Source: CF-118 sp035934385
GTDB taxonomy: Bacteria; Chloroflexota; Dormibacteria; Dormibacterales; Dormibacteraceae
DNA: 64,000 nt
Assembly: GCA_035934385.1 (NCBI GenBank)
Contig: DASYXY010000074.1
Coordinates: forward strand, 1-64,000
Direction of reading: 5' to 3'
Shown: one piece after another, positions 23,979 through 31,197 of the stretch
How positions within the stretch are numbered: position 1 is the stretch's first letter
Layout: each line of letters begins with the position of its first letter
Program-made: the position numbers and the translations under genes
Notes under the pieces: generated by a model
What the model was told of the DNA's origin: nothing
The model's database searches: none
The model's input: only the letters and a program-made list of their open reading frames with translations

Positions 23979-25009
23979 CCGGCCGCGTGATGACGGTGCG
24001 CGGCCCTATCGCCGCGGACGAGCTCGGCGTCACGCTGATGCACGAGCACCTGCTCATCGACCTGTCGTTTCTGCGGGACGAGCCTGCGTCCGCCTGGCAG
24101 GCGCCGCTCGTGGATGCGGAGATCGGGCTCGAGAACCGCGGTCTCTTGCAGCTCGACCCGTACGTCAGCAGGACCAACCTCGTGCTCGACGATCTCAATG
24201 CGGCGATCGCCGAGCTCGCACCCTTCCGGGAGCTCGGCGGCGGTGCAGTCGTCGACCTCACGACCACCGGCATCCGGCCGCAACCCGCACGCCTGCGCCA
24301 GATCTCGGAACGGACCGGGATCCACATCGTCGCCGGCTGCGGTTACTACACGCGGCGGTCTCACCCGCCTGAGGTCGCGTCTCTCTCGGCGTCCGACCTG
24401 CTCGAGCGCCTGCTGCATGAGATCGCCAACGGTCTCGAAGGCACCGAGGTGCGGCCTGGGATCATCGGCGAGATCGGCACCGGCTCGCCGATTCATCCCG
24501 ATGAGGCGAAGGTCCTGCGCGTGGCCGCGGCCGCCCAGGCCGAAACCGGACTCGCCATCAACGTTCACGTCGCGATTTTTCGTCGCGAAGCGCTGGCCGC
24601 GCTGGACATCCTCGACGCGGCCGGCGCGGATCTCGGCCGGGTCGTGATCAGCCACCTCGATGAGCAGCCAGACACGGCCTACCACCGGGCGATCCTCGAG
24701 CGCGGCGCTTATGTCGAGTACGACACCTTCGGCTCGGAGTCGTACTTCGACAGTGACGGGTTAGCCGAACCCAGCGATCGTGAGCGCGTCGATTGCCTCG
24801 TCGAGCTGCTCGATGCCGGCTTTGCCGACCGGCTCCTCATCTCGCAGGATGTCTGCACGAAGGTTCAACTGTTGAGGTACGGCGGCCTCGGGTACGCGCA
24901 CATCCTTCGCTCCATCGTGCCGCGGCTGCGCCGGCGCGGCGTCGACGACGCGACGGTGCGAGGGCTCCTGGTCGAGAATCCGGCGCGGGTCCTGGCGACC
25001 GCCGTTTAG
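23975..25009 (+). CDS. Phosphotriesterase-like amidohydrolase/lactonase
   Basis: The protein has 344 aa. The amidohydrolase HxH motif is MHEHLL (His23, His25). GIIGEIGTG supplies the bridging carboxylate seen in phosphotriesterase-like proteins, and later metal ligands are in INVHVA, VISHLDE and the terminal LISQDVC (Asp). Characterised family members are lactonases or phosphotriesterases. The start ATG overlaps the S58 peptidase stop. The stop interlocks by 4 bp with the convergent PPOX-like gene. The substrate is unknown. Confidence 0.9.
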   Translation: MTGRVMTVRGPIAADELGVTLMHEHLLIDLSFLRDEPASAWQAPLVDAEIGLENRGLLQLDPYVSRTNLVLDDLNAAIAELAPFRELGGGAVVDLTTTGIRPQPARLRQISERTGIHIVAGCGYYTRRSHPPEVASLSASDLLERLLHEIANGLEGTEVRPGIIGEIGTGSPIHPDEAKVLRVAAAAQAETGLAINVHVAIFRREALAALDILDAAGADLGRVVISHLDEQPDTAYHRAILERGAYVEYDTFGSESYFDSDGLAEPSDRERVDCLVELLDAGFADRLLISQDVCTKVQLLRYGGLGYAHILRSIVPRLRRRGVDDATVRGLLVENPARVLATAV

Positions 25010-25503
25010 GCCCAGCTCCATCGGGTCGCGCCATGCGGCTCCGACGTGGCCACGCCAATCGCCTTCGCCATCGTGAGCTCGTAAAGATTCCAGGGCGCCG
25101 GCCCCGCGCTGGGAGCGCTGTACGGCGCCGTGAGAGCGCCGTCTTGCGCTTTCGCCGGCCAGCCCTGCGCCACGTAGCGCTCAGCCAGTCGCTCCAGCGT
25201 GGAGTGGTCGCGAACGATTGTCGCGGTCCCTTCGATGGTCACGTCGATGTCGGCCAGAGAGACCGAAAGCGAGCAGCTTGGATTCAGCGCCAGGTTCTGG
25301 CTCTTGCGCGTGGGGGCGCCGCTGACGAAGTACAGCTTCCCGTCGGTCCAGAGCGCGCCCACGCCCGCCACGTGCGGGCGTCCGTCCGGCCGCGTCGTGG
25401 CGAGCCAAAAGGAGCCCTTCAGGTCCCCGCCCTCCAGCTGCTTGAGCACGCGTGACCAAGGAATCGGGTCAGAGCCGTAGATGTCGAGGTTTTTCGTGTC
25501 CAT
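25006..25503 (-). CDS. Pyridoxamine 5'-phosphate oxidase-fold protein
   Basis: The protein has 165 aa from ATG 25503, with GGAGG 4-5 nt upstream. The split-barrel flavin fold is recognisable: SFWLATTRPDGRPHVAGVGALWTDGKLYFVSG (about 30-60), then TRKSQNLALNPSCSLSV and VTIEGTATIV. This family binds FMN, F420 or haem; F420-type members are common in high-GC soil bacteria. It is the last gene of the AraC-VOC-DUF1304 run, with a 53-bp gap. The substrate is unknown. Confidence 0.88.
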   Translation of the reverse strand: MDTKNLDIYGSDPIPWSRVLKQLEGGDLKGSFWLATTRPDGRPHVAGVGALWTDGKLYFVSGAPTRKSQNLALNPSCSLSVSLADIDVTIEGTATIVRDHSTLERLAERYVAQGWPAKAQDGALTAPYSAPSAGPAPWNLYELTMAKAIGVATSEPHGATRWSWA

Positions 25504-25556
25504 GTGTCCTCCGAAATCTCTGACTGCTCTCGCCATCGAAACTGATCGATGCCCGA

Positions 25557-25919
25557 TCAGGCGACCCAGAGCGCCACGCCCGCGACAAGCGCGGGCACAG
25601 CCTGGACCAGAAGGATCCTCCGGCTGACGGTGGCCGCGCCGAACACGCCGGCGATCACGACGCAGACCAGGAAGAACGTGAGGATCGGCCGTCCGCCGGA
25701 CACGCCGTAGGCGATCAGCCCCCACAAGAGCCCAGCGGCCAGAAAGCCGTTGTACAGGCCCTGGTTGGCAGCAAGCGTCCTGGTCGTTTGAGCAACCTCG
25801 GCCGTCAGTCGGAACGTGCGCCGGCCGAACGGGGTTGTCCACAAGAACATCTCGAGCACGAGGAAGTAGAGATGGAGCGCCGCCACCGCCGCGATCAGAA
25901 CGCCGGCGATCAGACGCAC
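25557..25919 (-). CDS. DUF1304 family membrane protein
   Basis: The protein has 120 aa with four predicted TM helices (about 4-25, 47-70, 77-95, 100-118). The N-terminal AALHLYFLVLEMFLWTTPFGRRTF and the following ANQGLYNGFLAAGLLWG are the DUF1304 signature. The function is unknown. It lies 10 bp from the upstream VOC gene in the same transcription unit. Confidence 0.9.
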   Translation of the reverse strand: MRLIAGVLIAAVAALHLYFLVLEMFLWTTPFGRRTFRLTAEVAQTTRTLAANQGLYNGFLAAGLLWGLIAYGVSGGRPILTFFLVCVVIAGVFGAATVSRRILLVQAVPALVAGVALWVA

Positions 25920-25929
25920 GTCACGAAGG

Positions 25930-26346
25930 TCAGGGCTTGCGCTGGCTGAACCTGATCATGTTGCCAGACGGGTCGCGGAAGGCGCAGTCCCGGACTCCGA
26001 ACGGCTGATCCATCGGCTCCTGGAGCACCTCGCCACCGCCCTCGCGGATGTGCTCGAAGATGGCGTCGCAATCTTCGGTGCTGAAGTTCACCGCCCGAAG
26101 CAAACCCTTGGCGAGCAGCTCTTTCATGACCTTGCGGTCTGTCGAGGATGCGTTGGGGTCGGCGAGCGGCGGTTCGAGGACGATGCTGACGTCCGGCTGG
26201 CTCTTGGGGCCGATCGAGGTCCAGCGCATGCCCTCGTACTTGACGTCGCTGCGCACCTCGAGACCGAGAAGGTCGCGGTAGAACGCGAGAGCCTCGTCGT
26301 GATCGTGGACGGCGATGAAGCAGTTCTGGAGTTTCAAGTTGTTCAT
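25930..26346 (-). CDS. VOC/glyoxalase-bleomycin resistance family protein
   Basis: The protein has 138 aa. Two beta-alpha-beta-beta-beta units can be followed: LQNCFIAVHDHDEALAFYRDLLGLEV (1-30) and AVNFSTEDCDAIFEHIREGGGEVLQEP...CAFRDPSGNMIRFSQ. Potential metal ligands are His13 or Asp and the final Glu/Asp positions. A specific activity cannot be assigned. It lies 9 bp downstream of the AraC gene, so it is probably its target. Confidence 0.9.
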   Translation of the reverse strand: MNNLKLQNCFIAVHDHDEALAFYRDLLGLEVRSDVKYEGMRWTSIGPKSQPDVSIVLEPPLADPNASSTDRKVMKELLAKGLLRAVNFSTEDCDAIFEHIREGGGEVLQEPMDQPFGVRDCAFRDPSGNMIRFSQRKP

Positions 26347-26355
26347 GCGACCACC

Positions 26356-26775
26356 TTATGAGGGTCGCGCCGCGGCCGCTTCTTCATTCCTGCTCGGTTT
26401 TGTCCTCGTCTTGATGACGCACGGGAGGATGTCCGCGGCCTCTTCGTGGTTGCGCGCTCGATACGCGCTCGGCGCCTCGCCGACCAGCTCGGTGAAGCGC
26501 GTGCTGAAAGAGCCGAGCGATGTACATCCGACCGCGAAGCACGCGTCCGTCACCGACGTGTCGCCGCGCCGGAGGAGAGTTTTCGCGCGCTCGATCCTGC
26601 GTGTCATCAGGTAGCTGTACGGGCTCTCGCCGAACGCAGCTTTGAAGCTGCGGGCGAAGTGGCCGGTTGACATCGCCGCCGAACGCGCCAGGGCCGGAAC
26701 GTCGAGCGGCCGCTCGAACTCGCGATCCATTCGATCCTTCGCCTTGCGCAGCCTTACGAGGTCGCGGATCTCCAC
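26356..26775 (-). CDS. AraC-family transcriptional regulator, HTH only
   Basis: The protein has 139 aa from GTG 26775; GTG/ATG 26829 would add 18 poorly conserved residues. It is almost only the two-HTH AraC DNA-binding domain: PLDVPALARSAAMSTGHFARSFKAAFGESPYSYLMTRRIERAKTLL and VTDACFAVGCTSLGSFSTRFTELVGEAPSAYRAR. No ligand-binding domain is present. It is first in a run with VOC, DUF1304 and PPOX-like genes, a layout seen for VOC-activating AraC proteins. Confidence 0.9.
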   Translation of the reverse strand: MEIRDLVRLRKAKDRMDREFERPLDVPALARSAAMSTGHFARSFKAAFGESPYSYLMTRRIERAKTLLRRGDTSVTDACFAVGCTSLGSFSTRFTELVGEAPSAYRARNHEEAADILPCVIKTRTKPSRNEEAAAARPS

Positions 26776-26893
26776 GCGAACAATGGTACGTATGCGTTGC
26801 CAACCGAGCAGTTTCGGAGAAGCAACCAATCAGCGCCGCTGCCTAGGATGAGGGCCTACAACGCAGAAACACTCTCGGGGAGGAGTCGCGCCC

Positions 26894-27358
26894 ATGAAAG
26901 TCAAGCCGAAGGCCGCGAAGAGCACCAAGAAGACGTTCACCGCCGAAGAGCGAGCCGCCATCCAGGAGCGCGCGCGGGAGGCGAAGGCGGAGGAGCGCCG
27001 CGGCGCCGGCGCGGATGCCGAAGCCGAGCAGCTCGCGAAGATCGCCCAGATGAACGATTCGGACCGCGCCATCGCCATGCGCATCCACGCCGTCGTCAAG
27101 GCCACCGCGCCGGACCTCACGTCGAAGCTCTGGTACGGGATGCCCGGTTACGCCAGAAACGGCAAGCTCATCTGCTTCTTCCAGCCCGCGCAGAAGTTCA
27201 AGACCAGGTACGCGACGCTGGGCTTCAACGATCCCGCTCAACTCGATGATGGCTCAATCTGGCCGGTGGCATTCGCAGTCAAGACGGTGACGGCCGTGGA
27301 AGAGGCCAAGATTGCCGCGCTGATCAAGAAGGCGGCGGGCACAAGCTCGAGAGGGTGA
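26894..27358 (+). CDS. DUF1801/YdhG-like protein
   Basis: The protein has 154 aa, with GGGAGGAG about 11 nt before the ATG. A Lys-rich N-terminus (about 1-50) precedes the YdhG/DUF1801 core: IHAVVKATAPDLTSKLWYGMPGYARNGKLICFFQPA, then FKTRYATLGF and a C-terminal amphipathic helix. The function of the family is unknown; the fold is related to iron-chaperone frataxin. A close paralogue is at 41733-42188. The next small ORF overlaps its stop (GTGA). Confidence 0.87.
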   Translation: MKVKPKAAKSTKKTFTAEERAAIQERAREAKAEERRGAGADAEAEQLAKIAQMNDSDRAIAMRIHAVVKATAPDLTSKLWYGMPGYARNGKLICFFQPAQKFKTRYATLGFNDPAQLDDGSIWPVAFAVKTVTAVEEAKIAALIKKAAGTSSRG

Positions 27359-27564
27359 GTGTAGACGCGCAAGACATCGCCCTGATCCTGCAGGCGCTCG
27401 ACGACGCCGCCTTCTTCCGCGAGTCGCGCGCATCTGCGATGGAGCGTGTCGCGCGCAAGGGCCGCCGCGGCACGTCCGAGACGCCCGTGGGTGAGTCGGA
27501 CAAACAGAAGGCTCGCGACTACAACGCGCTTTCCAGGAGGCTCCGCCAGAGGCCGGCGAGATGA
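27355..27564 (+). CDS. Small basic hypothetical protein
   Basis: The ORF has 69 aa and starts at a GTG overlapping the DUF1801 stop, which is the usual coupling style in this region. The N-terminal helix VDAQDIALILQALDDAAFF is followed by a basic, probably helical tail (MERVARKGRR...YNALSRRLRQ). I recognise no family. Its last 46 bp overlap the convergent membrane-protein gene, which weakens the case a little. Confidence 0.5.
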   Translation: MSVDAQDIALILQALDDAAFFRESRASAMERVARKGRRGTSETPVGESDKQKARDYNALSRRLRQRPAR

Positions 27565-28223
27565 GGCGTCCGCGCTGAAGGCGCAGCGGCTTGCACGCGG
27601 CGCTCGGACCAGAGCGAAAAGCCCAGCCAGGCCAGCGCGACCGCAGTAGGCACCGCCGCGAGCCGCGCGACCGGGTGTGGCAGCACTACGGTCACTGGCG
27701 TTAGGGCCGCCGCGACAGCCAGCAGGCCGGCCGCCCACCGCGACAGGATGCCGGCGCGGAACGTCGCGACGCCGAACACGAGGCCGCCGAGTATGTACGT
27801 CACTCCTACAAGCGTGTAGATCGCGGGGAGGGCGCCCAGGTTCGCTGCGCTTGCTTCGCCGCTGGTGAGTGAGCGCAGCACGCCGTCCACAAACGTCGGC
27901 GCCAACGTCGCGAGAGACGGAAGGATGAAAGCCTCGGCGAAGACGAAGGCGGTCTGAAGCGCCCACGAGATGCCCAACAACACGAAACCCGCGAGGCCCA
28001 ACCAGCCCGCCTTGTCGACCTGCCGGCCGTAGAGCCCTGTGATGCCGGCGAGAAACAGAAGGCACATGACCGTCTTCAACGAAGTGATGACCGCCCAAGC
28101 CGTGGTGTTGACGGATGCCACCGCATCGGCCGGGTGGATCGGCTGAATGCCCGCGAAGATGATGCCTGCCACGAACGCCGCCAAACCAGACCAGCGGATG
28201 ACCCTGGACGCATTGATCTGCAT
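27519..28223 (-). CDS. Multi-pass membrane protein under TetR control
   Basis: The protein has 234 aa with about six TM helices (about 10-28, 42-65, 73-98, 128-150, 157-175, 180-200). The sequence resembles DUF4386-like or similar integral membrane proteins, for example WSGLAAFVAGIIFAGIQPIHP and LYGRQVDKAGWLGLAGFVLLG, but the assignment is tentative. It is divergent from a TetR gene across a symmetric promoter with two identical operators, so it is probably the target of that regulator. Confidence 0.8.
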   Translation of the reverse strand: MQINASRVIRWSGLAAFVAGIIFAGIQPIHPADAVASVNTTAWAVITSLKTVMCLLFLAGITGLYGRQVDKAGWLGLAGFVLLGISWALQTAFVFAEAFILPSLATLAPTFVDGVLRSLTSGEASAANLGALPAIYTLVGVTYILGGLVFGVATFRAGILSRWAAGLLAVAAALTPVTVVLPHPVARLAAVPTAVALAWLGFSLWSERRVQAAAPSARTPHLAGLWRSLLESAL

Positions 28224-28269
28224 CGAACCTGACTCCCTTCCGTAGCTGCGGGCGGATTGACGATCCGCG

Positions 28270-28319
28270 TTCGTACGTTGTACGAGAACGATTGCAAGTC
28301 TACTCGTACGATGTACGAT
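28270..28319. promoter_or_regulatory. Symmetric divergent promoter with two TetR operators
   Basis: Two copies of TCGTAC-N3-GTACGA (28271-28285 with GTT, 28304-28318 with GAT) flank a palindromic TTGCAA (28292-28297). TTGCAA can be the -35 for both directions: 16 bp away are TACGAT (28314-28319, plus) and TACGAA (28275-28270, minus) as -10 boxes, each covered by an operator. The centres are 33 bp apart. The TetR encoded at 28331 is the likely binder. Confidence 0.8.
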
Positions 28320-28330
28320 CCGTCAAGGCG

Positions 28331-28987
28331 ATGCCCAACCTAAGCCGCGAACGCGTGCTCCGGGCGGCGATCGCCCTCGCCGACCGCGAGGGCATCGAGT
28401 CGGTCACGATGCGCCGCCTCGCGGAGAAGCTGGGCGCCGGCGCGATGTCGCTCTACTACCACGTGCCCAACAAGGACGCACTGCTCGACGGGATGGTCGA
28501 CATCGTCTTCAGCGAGATCGAGCTACCGCCTGCAAACGAGGAATGGAAATCGGCGCTGAGGCGACGCGCAGTCTCCACCCGCCAGGCCCTCACGCGACAC
28601 CCATGGGCGGTCGGCCTCATGGAGGCGACCAAGGCGCCTGGCCCGGCCGACCTGCGGCTCCACGATGCCGTCCTGGGTTGCCTGCGGAGGGCCGGCTTCT
28701 CGGTCGCGATGGCAGTGCAGGCTTACTCGGTCCAGGACGCCTACATCTACGGTTTCGCGCTCCAGGAGAAGGCGCTGCCGCTGGGTGGTCGCGAGGGCTT
28801 CGCGAAAGCGGCGCGCAAGCGGGTGCGCGAGGTCGAGACGAGGCTTCAGGACGTAGCTCGGCTTTATCCAAACCTGGCGGAAGTCGTGGGCGGCTACATC
28901 GCCGAGCATGGATACAGCGCGGCCGAGGCGTTCGAGGTGGGCCTGGACGTGATCCTGGACGGACTCGAGCGGCTGCGCCGGGAGTAA
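28331..28987 (+). CDS. TetR/AcrR-family regulator
   Basis: The protein has 218 aa from ATG 28331. The N-terminal HTH is LSRERVLRAAIALADREGIESVTMRRLAEKLGAGAMSLYYHVPNKDALLDGMVD (about 4-56), typical of the TetR_C_1-type subgroup. The C-terminal domain has many Ala/Leu helices and the end DVILDGLERLRRE. It sits just after two TCGTAC-N3-GTACGA operators and probably represses itself and the divergent membrane protein. The ligand is unknown. Confidence 0.93.
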   Translation: MPNLSRERVLRAAIALADREGIESVTMRRLAEKLGAGAMSLYYHVPNKDALLDGMVDIVFSEIELPPANEEWKSALRRRAVSTRQALTRHPWAVGLMEATKAPGPADLRLHDAVLGCLRRAGFSVAMAVQAYSVQDAYIYGFALQEKALPLGGREGFAKAARKRVREVETRLQDVARLYPNLAEVVGGYIAEHGYSAAEAFEVGLDVILDGLERLRRE

Positions 28988-28994
28988 CAGCGGC

Positions 28995-29171
28995 TCAGGT
29001 CAACGACGCACCGCTGTGCACGTGGAGCCGGCGCCTCGACTTCGCGAGGTCCTCGCCGAGGCAGATGTAGCAGATCGGCGGCGGGCACTCCCGCTCATCA
29101 CAGCACGAGCAGGTATCGATTGCCCGTCCACACCTGCTGCATTTCAATGGCTTCGCCGGGACGGTGCTCAC
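28995..29171 (-). CDS. 58-aa cysteine-rich (zinc-ribbon-like) protein
   Basis: The GTG start at 29171 overlaps the stop of the CBS ORF (GTGA). The sequence carries nine cysteines in 58 residues: CSRC (11-14), CSCC (21-24), C29, and CYIC (34-37), then a basic tail KSRRRLHVH. This pattern suggests one or two zinc sites of ribbon type. It is small but well supported by coupling, Cys spacing and codon use. The function is unknown; it may be an adaptor or nucleic-acid binder in the rhodanese-CBS unit. Confidence 0.7.
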   Translation of the reverse strand: MSTVPAKPLKCSRCGRAIDTCSCCDERECPPPICYICLGEDLAKSRRRLHVHSGASLT

Positions 29172-29650
29172 TGGCCAGACTCCGCGGCCGCAATCACATC
29201 CTTCTGCAGAAGAAGACCGACCAGCCTTCCATCAGATGTTGTGATCGGCGAGCTCTCGAGCTTGTGCTCGACCATCCTTCGCGCCATTTCTTTGGCTAAG
29301 ACGTAAGGCCTGAATGTGCTCGGTGCGGGCCTCAAGGCCCGAGCTATTTCCTGATCGCCGTCAAGGGCCAGCTCCCTGGCCCGCAGCAGGCCGAACACGA
29401 TCCGCTCAGCGTTGAGAACCACCACGGCATCCCAACCCAGCGAGTGAACGCGGTCTCTCACCGCGCCGAGCTTCTCCTCAGGTGTGCAGGTCGGTACGTC
29501 CTTGCGAGCGAGATCGCCCGCGCGAGGGAGGCTGGCGTTGGTGCCTTCGGTGAGCAGGCCGGCGGCCATCCAGTCCAGCTTGCCGGCGGTGTAGTCGTAG
29601 ACGTCGCTATAGCCCAGGCTCTCGAGCCGCCACGCGGCCCTCGGGGACAT
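29168..29650 (-). CDS. Rhodanese C-terminal part plus two CBS motifs (downstream of in-frame TGA)
   Basis: The ORF has 160 aa and starts at ATG two codons after an in-frame TGA. Residues 1-35 (SPRAAWRLESLGYSDVYDYTAGKLDWMAAGLLTEG) are the C-terminal piece of a rhodanese domain. Two CBS motifs follow (about 45-95, 105-155: VHSLGWDAVVVLN, DGRLVGLLLQKDVI). Together with the ORF at 29654-29857 it makes one rhodanese-CBS protein interrupted by TGA, in the same frame with no indel. Whether it is translated as one product (readthrough or selenocysteine), as two, or is a mutated gene cannot be decided here. Confidence 0.7.
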   Translation of the reverse strand: MSPRAAWRLESLGYSDVYDYTAGKLDWMAAGLLTEGTNASLPRAGDLARKDVPTCTPEEKLGAVRDRVHSLGWDAVVVLNAERIVFGLLRARELALDGDQEIARALRPAPSTFRPYVLAKEMARRMVEHKLESSPITTSDGRLVGLLLQKDVIAAAESGQ

Positions 29651-29653
29651 GTC

Positions 29654-29857
29654 TCAAGCCTCGTCCCAGCAATAGACGATCACTGGACGAGCTTTGTCGA
29701 GCACGGACGCAGTGTCTGCCTCGAGTCGCTTCAGCGGTAGGCTGATCGCTCCGGGGAGGTGCTCCTCGAGATACTCTTCGGCCGGCAGCACTTCCACCAG
29801 CTGCGCCCCCACCTCGACCATCCGTCTCAGTCCAGCCCGATCTATCTCTTTCGGCAT
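29654..29857 (-). CDS. Rhodanese N-terminal part ending at in-frame TGA
   Basis: From ATG 29857 (GGGAGG SD about 6 nt upstream) this gives 67 aa: IDRAGLRRMVEVGAQLVEVLPAEEYLEEHLPGAISLPLKRL, the N-terminal half of a rhodanese/CBS family protein, ending YCWDEA then TGA. In family members this site reads YC-x4-CD-(M/L)SPRAA, so the TGA occupies the second cysteine position and a single-base change (TGC/TGT to TGA) would explain it. The frame continues intact into 29168-29650. Confidence 0.72.
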   Translation of the reverse strand: MPKEIDRAGLRRMVEVGAQLVEVLPAEEYLEEHLPGAISLPLKRLEADTASVLDKARPVIVYCWDEA

Positions 29858-29909
29858 GGCGACCTCCCGTTTGAAAGTGAATCTCAATGTTTGCGCGCCT
29901 GTCGCTTCG

Positions 29910-30737
29910 TCAGGGGCTGGAATCGACCTTGATCTCCGTCCGATCGCTGCTCAGCCCGATCGTGACCGTTCCGGAGGCGACGGTTCTTTGCCCATTCCTG
30001 AGTCGGAAGCTGATCTCGCCGCCGGTGCTCGATGTGACCTGCCACTCGCCGGTGTTCAACGCCTTCTCGTAGAAGCCGGTGACGGCGGCCACGCTGTCAT
30101 TGGACACAAAGACAACATGGCACGCGCGTGTCGCTCCGACCTCAGCGCTCTGTCCCCCGAACCTGGCCCCTGGATATTTCGGGAAACCCAAAGGTAGGCA
30201 GGTGTTGGTGTAGACATCGACCGTGATTTCGGCACCGGAATCCTTGGCCGCAACTTGAACTTTGCCGAACGGCGCATCACGCCTGGCGCGCTGGAAGGTC
30301 AGCAGATCGGCCTGTTCATCGCTCGATGTGACCTGCCAGTTGCCGGCGTTCAGCTTGCTCTGGTAGAACGCGGTGACGCTGGCGACGTCGTCGCTGGACT
30401 CGAGCGTGACGTGGCACGTGGTTCCGGGATACGAGCCGTTCAGCTCGAAACTGAATCCCCCATTCACAGCACCGGGGTACCTGGGAAAGTCGGAAGGCAG
30501 GCACGTGTTGCTGCCGTGCTCTACGCCCTGGACAAAGGAGTAGATGCCGTACCCCACTCCCGCGGCCGTCAGAACTAAGACCGTCGCGCAGCCGGACACC
30601 ACCCATACCCAAAAGCGAGACGACCTGCGGGAAGTAGGCTGCGCCCGGGGCTGAGCGGGCACCCACCGCGTGCCATCCCATCGCCACATCCCATCGGGCG
30701 ACAGCGGCGCGGGCTCGACCGGGGGCGGACCCGCCAC
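29910..30737 (-). CDS. Membrane-anchored protein with DUF2510-like head and duplicated extracellular domain
   Basis: The protein has 275 aa. Residues 12-28 (LSPDGMWRWDGTRWVP) resemble the DUF2510 head found in actinobacterial membrane proteins. One TM helix follows (about 43-68). The outer part holds two copies of a domain of about 90 aa: NTCLPSDFPRYPGA...CHVTLESSDDVASVTAFYQSKLNAGNWQVTSS and NTCLPLGFPKYPGA...CHVVFVSNDSVAAVTGFYEKALNTGEWQVTSS. Each copy has two Cys likely to form a disulfide. The function is unknown; the paired domains suggest a ligand-binding surface protein. Confidence 0.8.
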   Translation of the reverse strand: MAGPPPVEPAPLSPDGMWRWDGTRWVPAQPRAQPTSRRSSRFWVWVVSGCATVLVLTAAGVGYGIYSFVQGVEHGSNTCLPSDFPRYPGAVNGGFSFELNGSYPGTTCHVTLESSDDVASVTAFYQSKLNAGNWQVTSSDEQADLLTFQRARRDAPFGKVQVAAKDSGAEITVDVYTNTCLPLGFPKYPGARFGGQSAEVGATRACHVVFVSNDSVAAVTGFYEKALNTGEWQVTSSTGGEISFRLRNGQRTVASGTVTIGLSSDRTEIKVDSSP

Positions 30738-30746
30738 GGCGGTATG

Positions 30747-31148
30747 TTAGGTGCCCACCGCGCGGCCGCCGTTCTTGGCCTTGGTCCACTGCAGAAATTG
30801 ACGCGCCACCGGAAGAGCCACGCTCAGGGCCACGACATCTGCCAGCTGCGACCAGTCCGTGTTGACGAGCTCATTTGACGGCTGGTAGCCGCCCAGGTGA
30901 TCCATAACCCTTTCGAGCGGGCCTGCTATCACAACAACGATCGCCGCTGCAGCCACCGTACGCCTGGTGACCCACCCTTCCTTATGCTCCCAGGCCTTGC
31001 CGCGATTCATCAGACGGGACAGGTCCAGCAGCAGTCCGGGCAGAGCCATCGTCGCGATCCAAAAGGCGACCGTGATGTGGTTGCCGAGCAGGAGGTTCGC
31101 CGGCGCGGCGACGACCCCGAGCAGCGCGAACCATGGAGTCAGGTGCAG
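30747..31148 (-). CDS. Small membrane protein, start uncertain (CTG proposed)
   Basis: Coding character extends 33 codons upstream of the first ATG (31049). The added residues LHLTPWFALLGVVAAPANLLL and NHITVAFWIAT form a TM helix and lead straight into MALPGLLLDLSRL. No ATG/GTG/TTG exists in this stretch, so CTG 31148 is proposed (133 aa). Further TM segments are at about 30-50 and 60-80. The C-terminal WSQLADVVALSVALPVARQFLQWTKAKNGGRA ends cytoplasmic or periplasmic. No family is recognised. It belongs to the long minus-strand membrane cluster. Confidence 0.6.
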   Translation of the reverse strand: MHLTPWFALLGVVAAPANLLLGNHITVAFWIATMALPGLLLDLSRLMNRGKAWEHKEGWVTRRTVAAAAIVVVIAGPLERVMDHLGGYQPSNELVNTDWSQLADVVALSVALPVARQFLQWTKAKNGGRAVGT

Positions 31149-31197
31149 GACCCTGGTAACTCTTAGCGCCGGCGCGATTCTAAAGCGACCTCCTCGC

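Noticed and set aside
27355..27564. Rejecting the 69-aa ORF as a shadow
   Set aside because: Kept in the feature list at low confidence, because the GTGA coupling and helical composition support it despite overlapping a convergent gene.
29580..29656. SECIS element after the rhodanese TGA
   Set aside because: Only a short GGCT/AGCC stem with a CGAG loop was seen; there is no apical GU motif typical of bacterial SECIS, so selenocysteine is left as a hypothesis.
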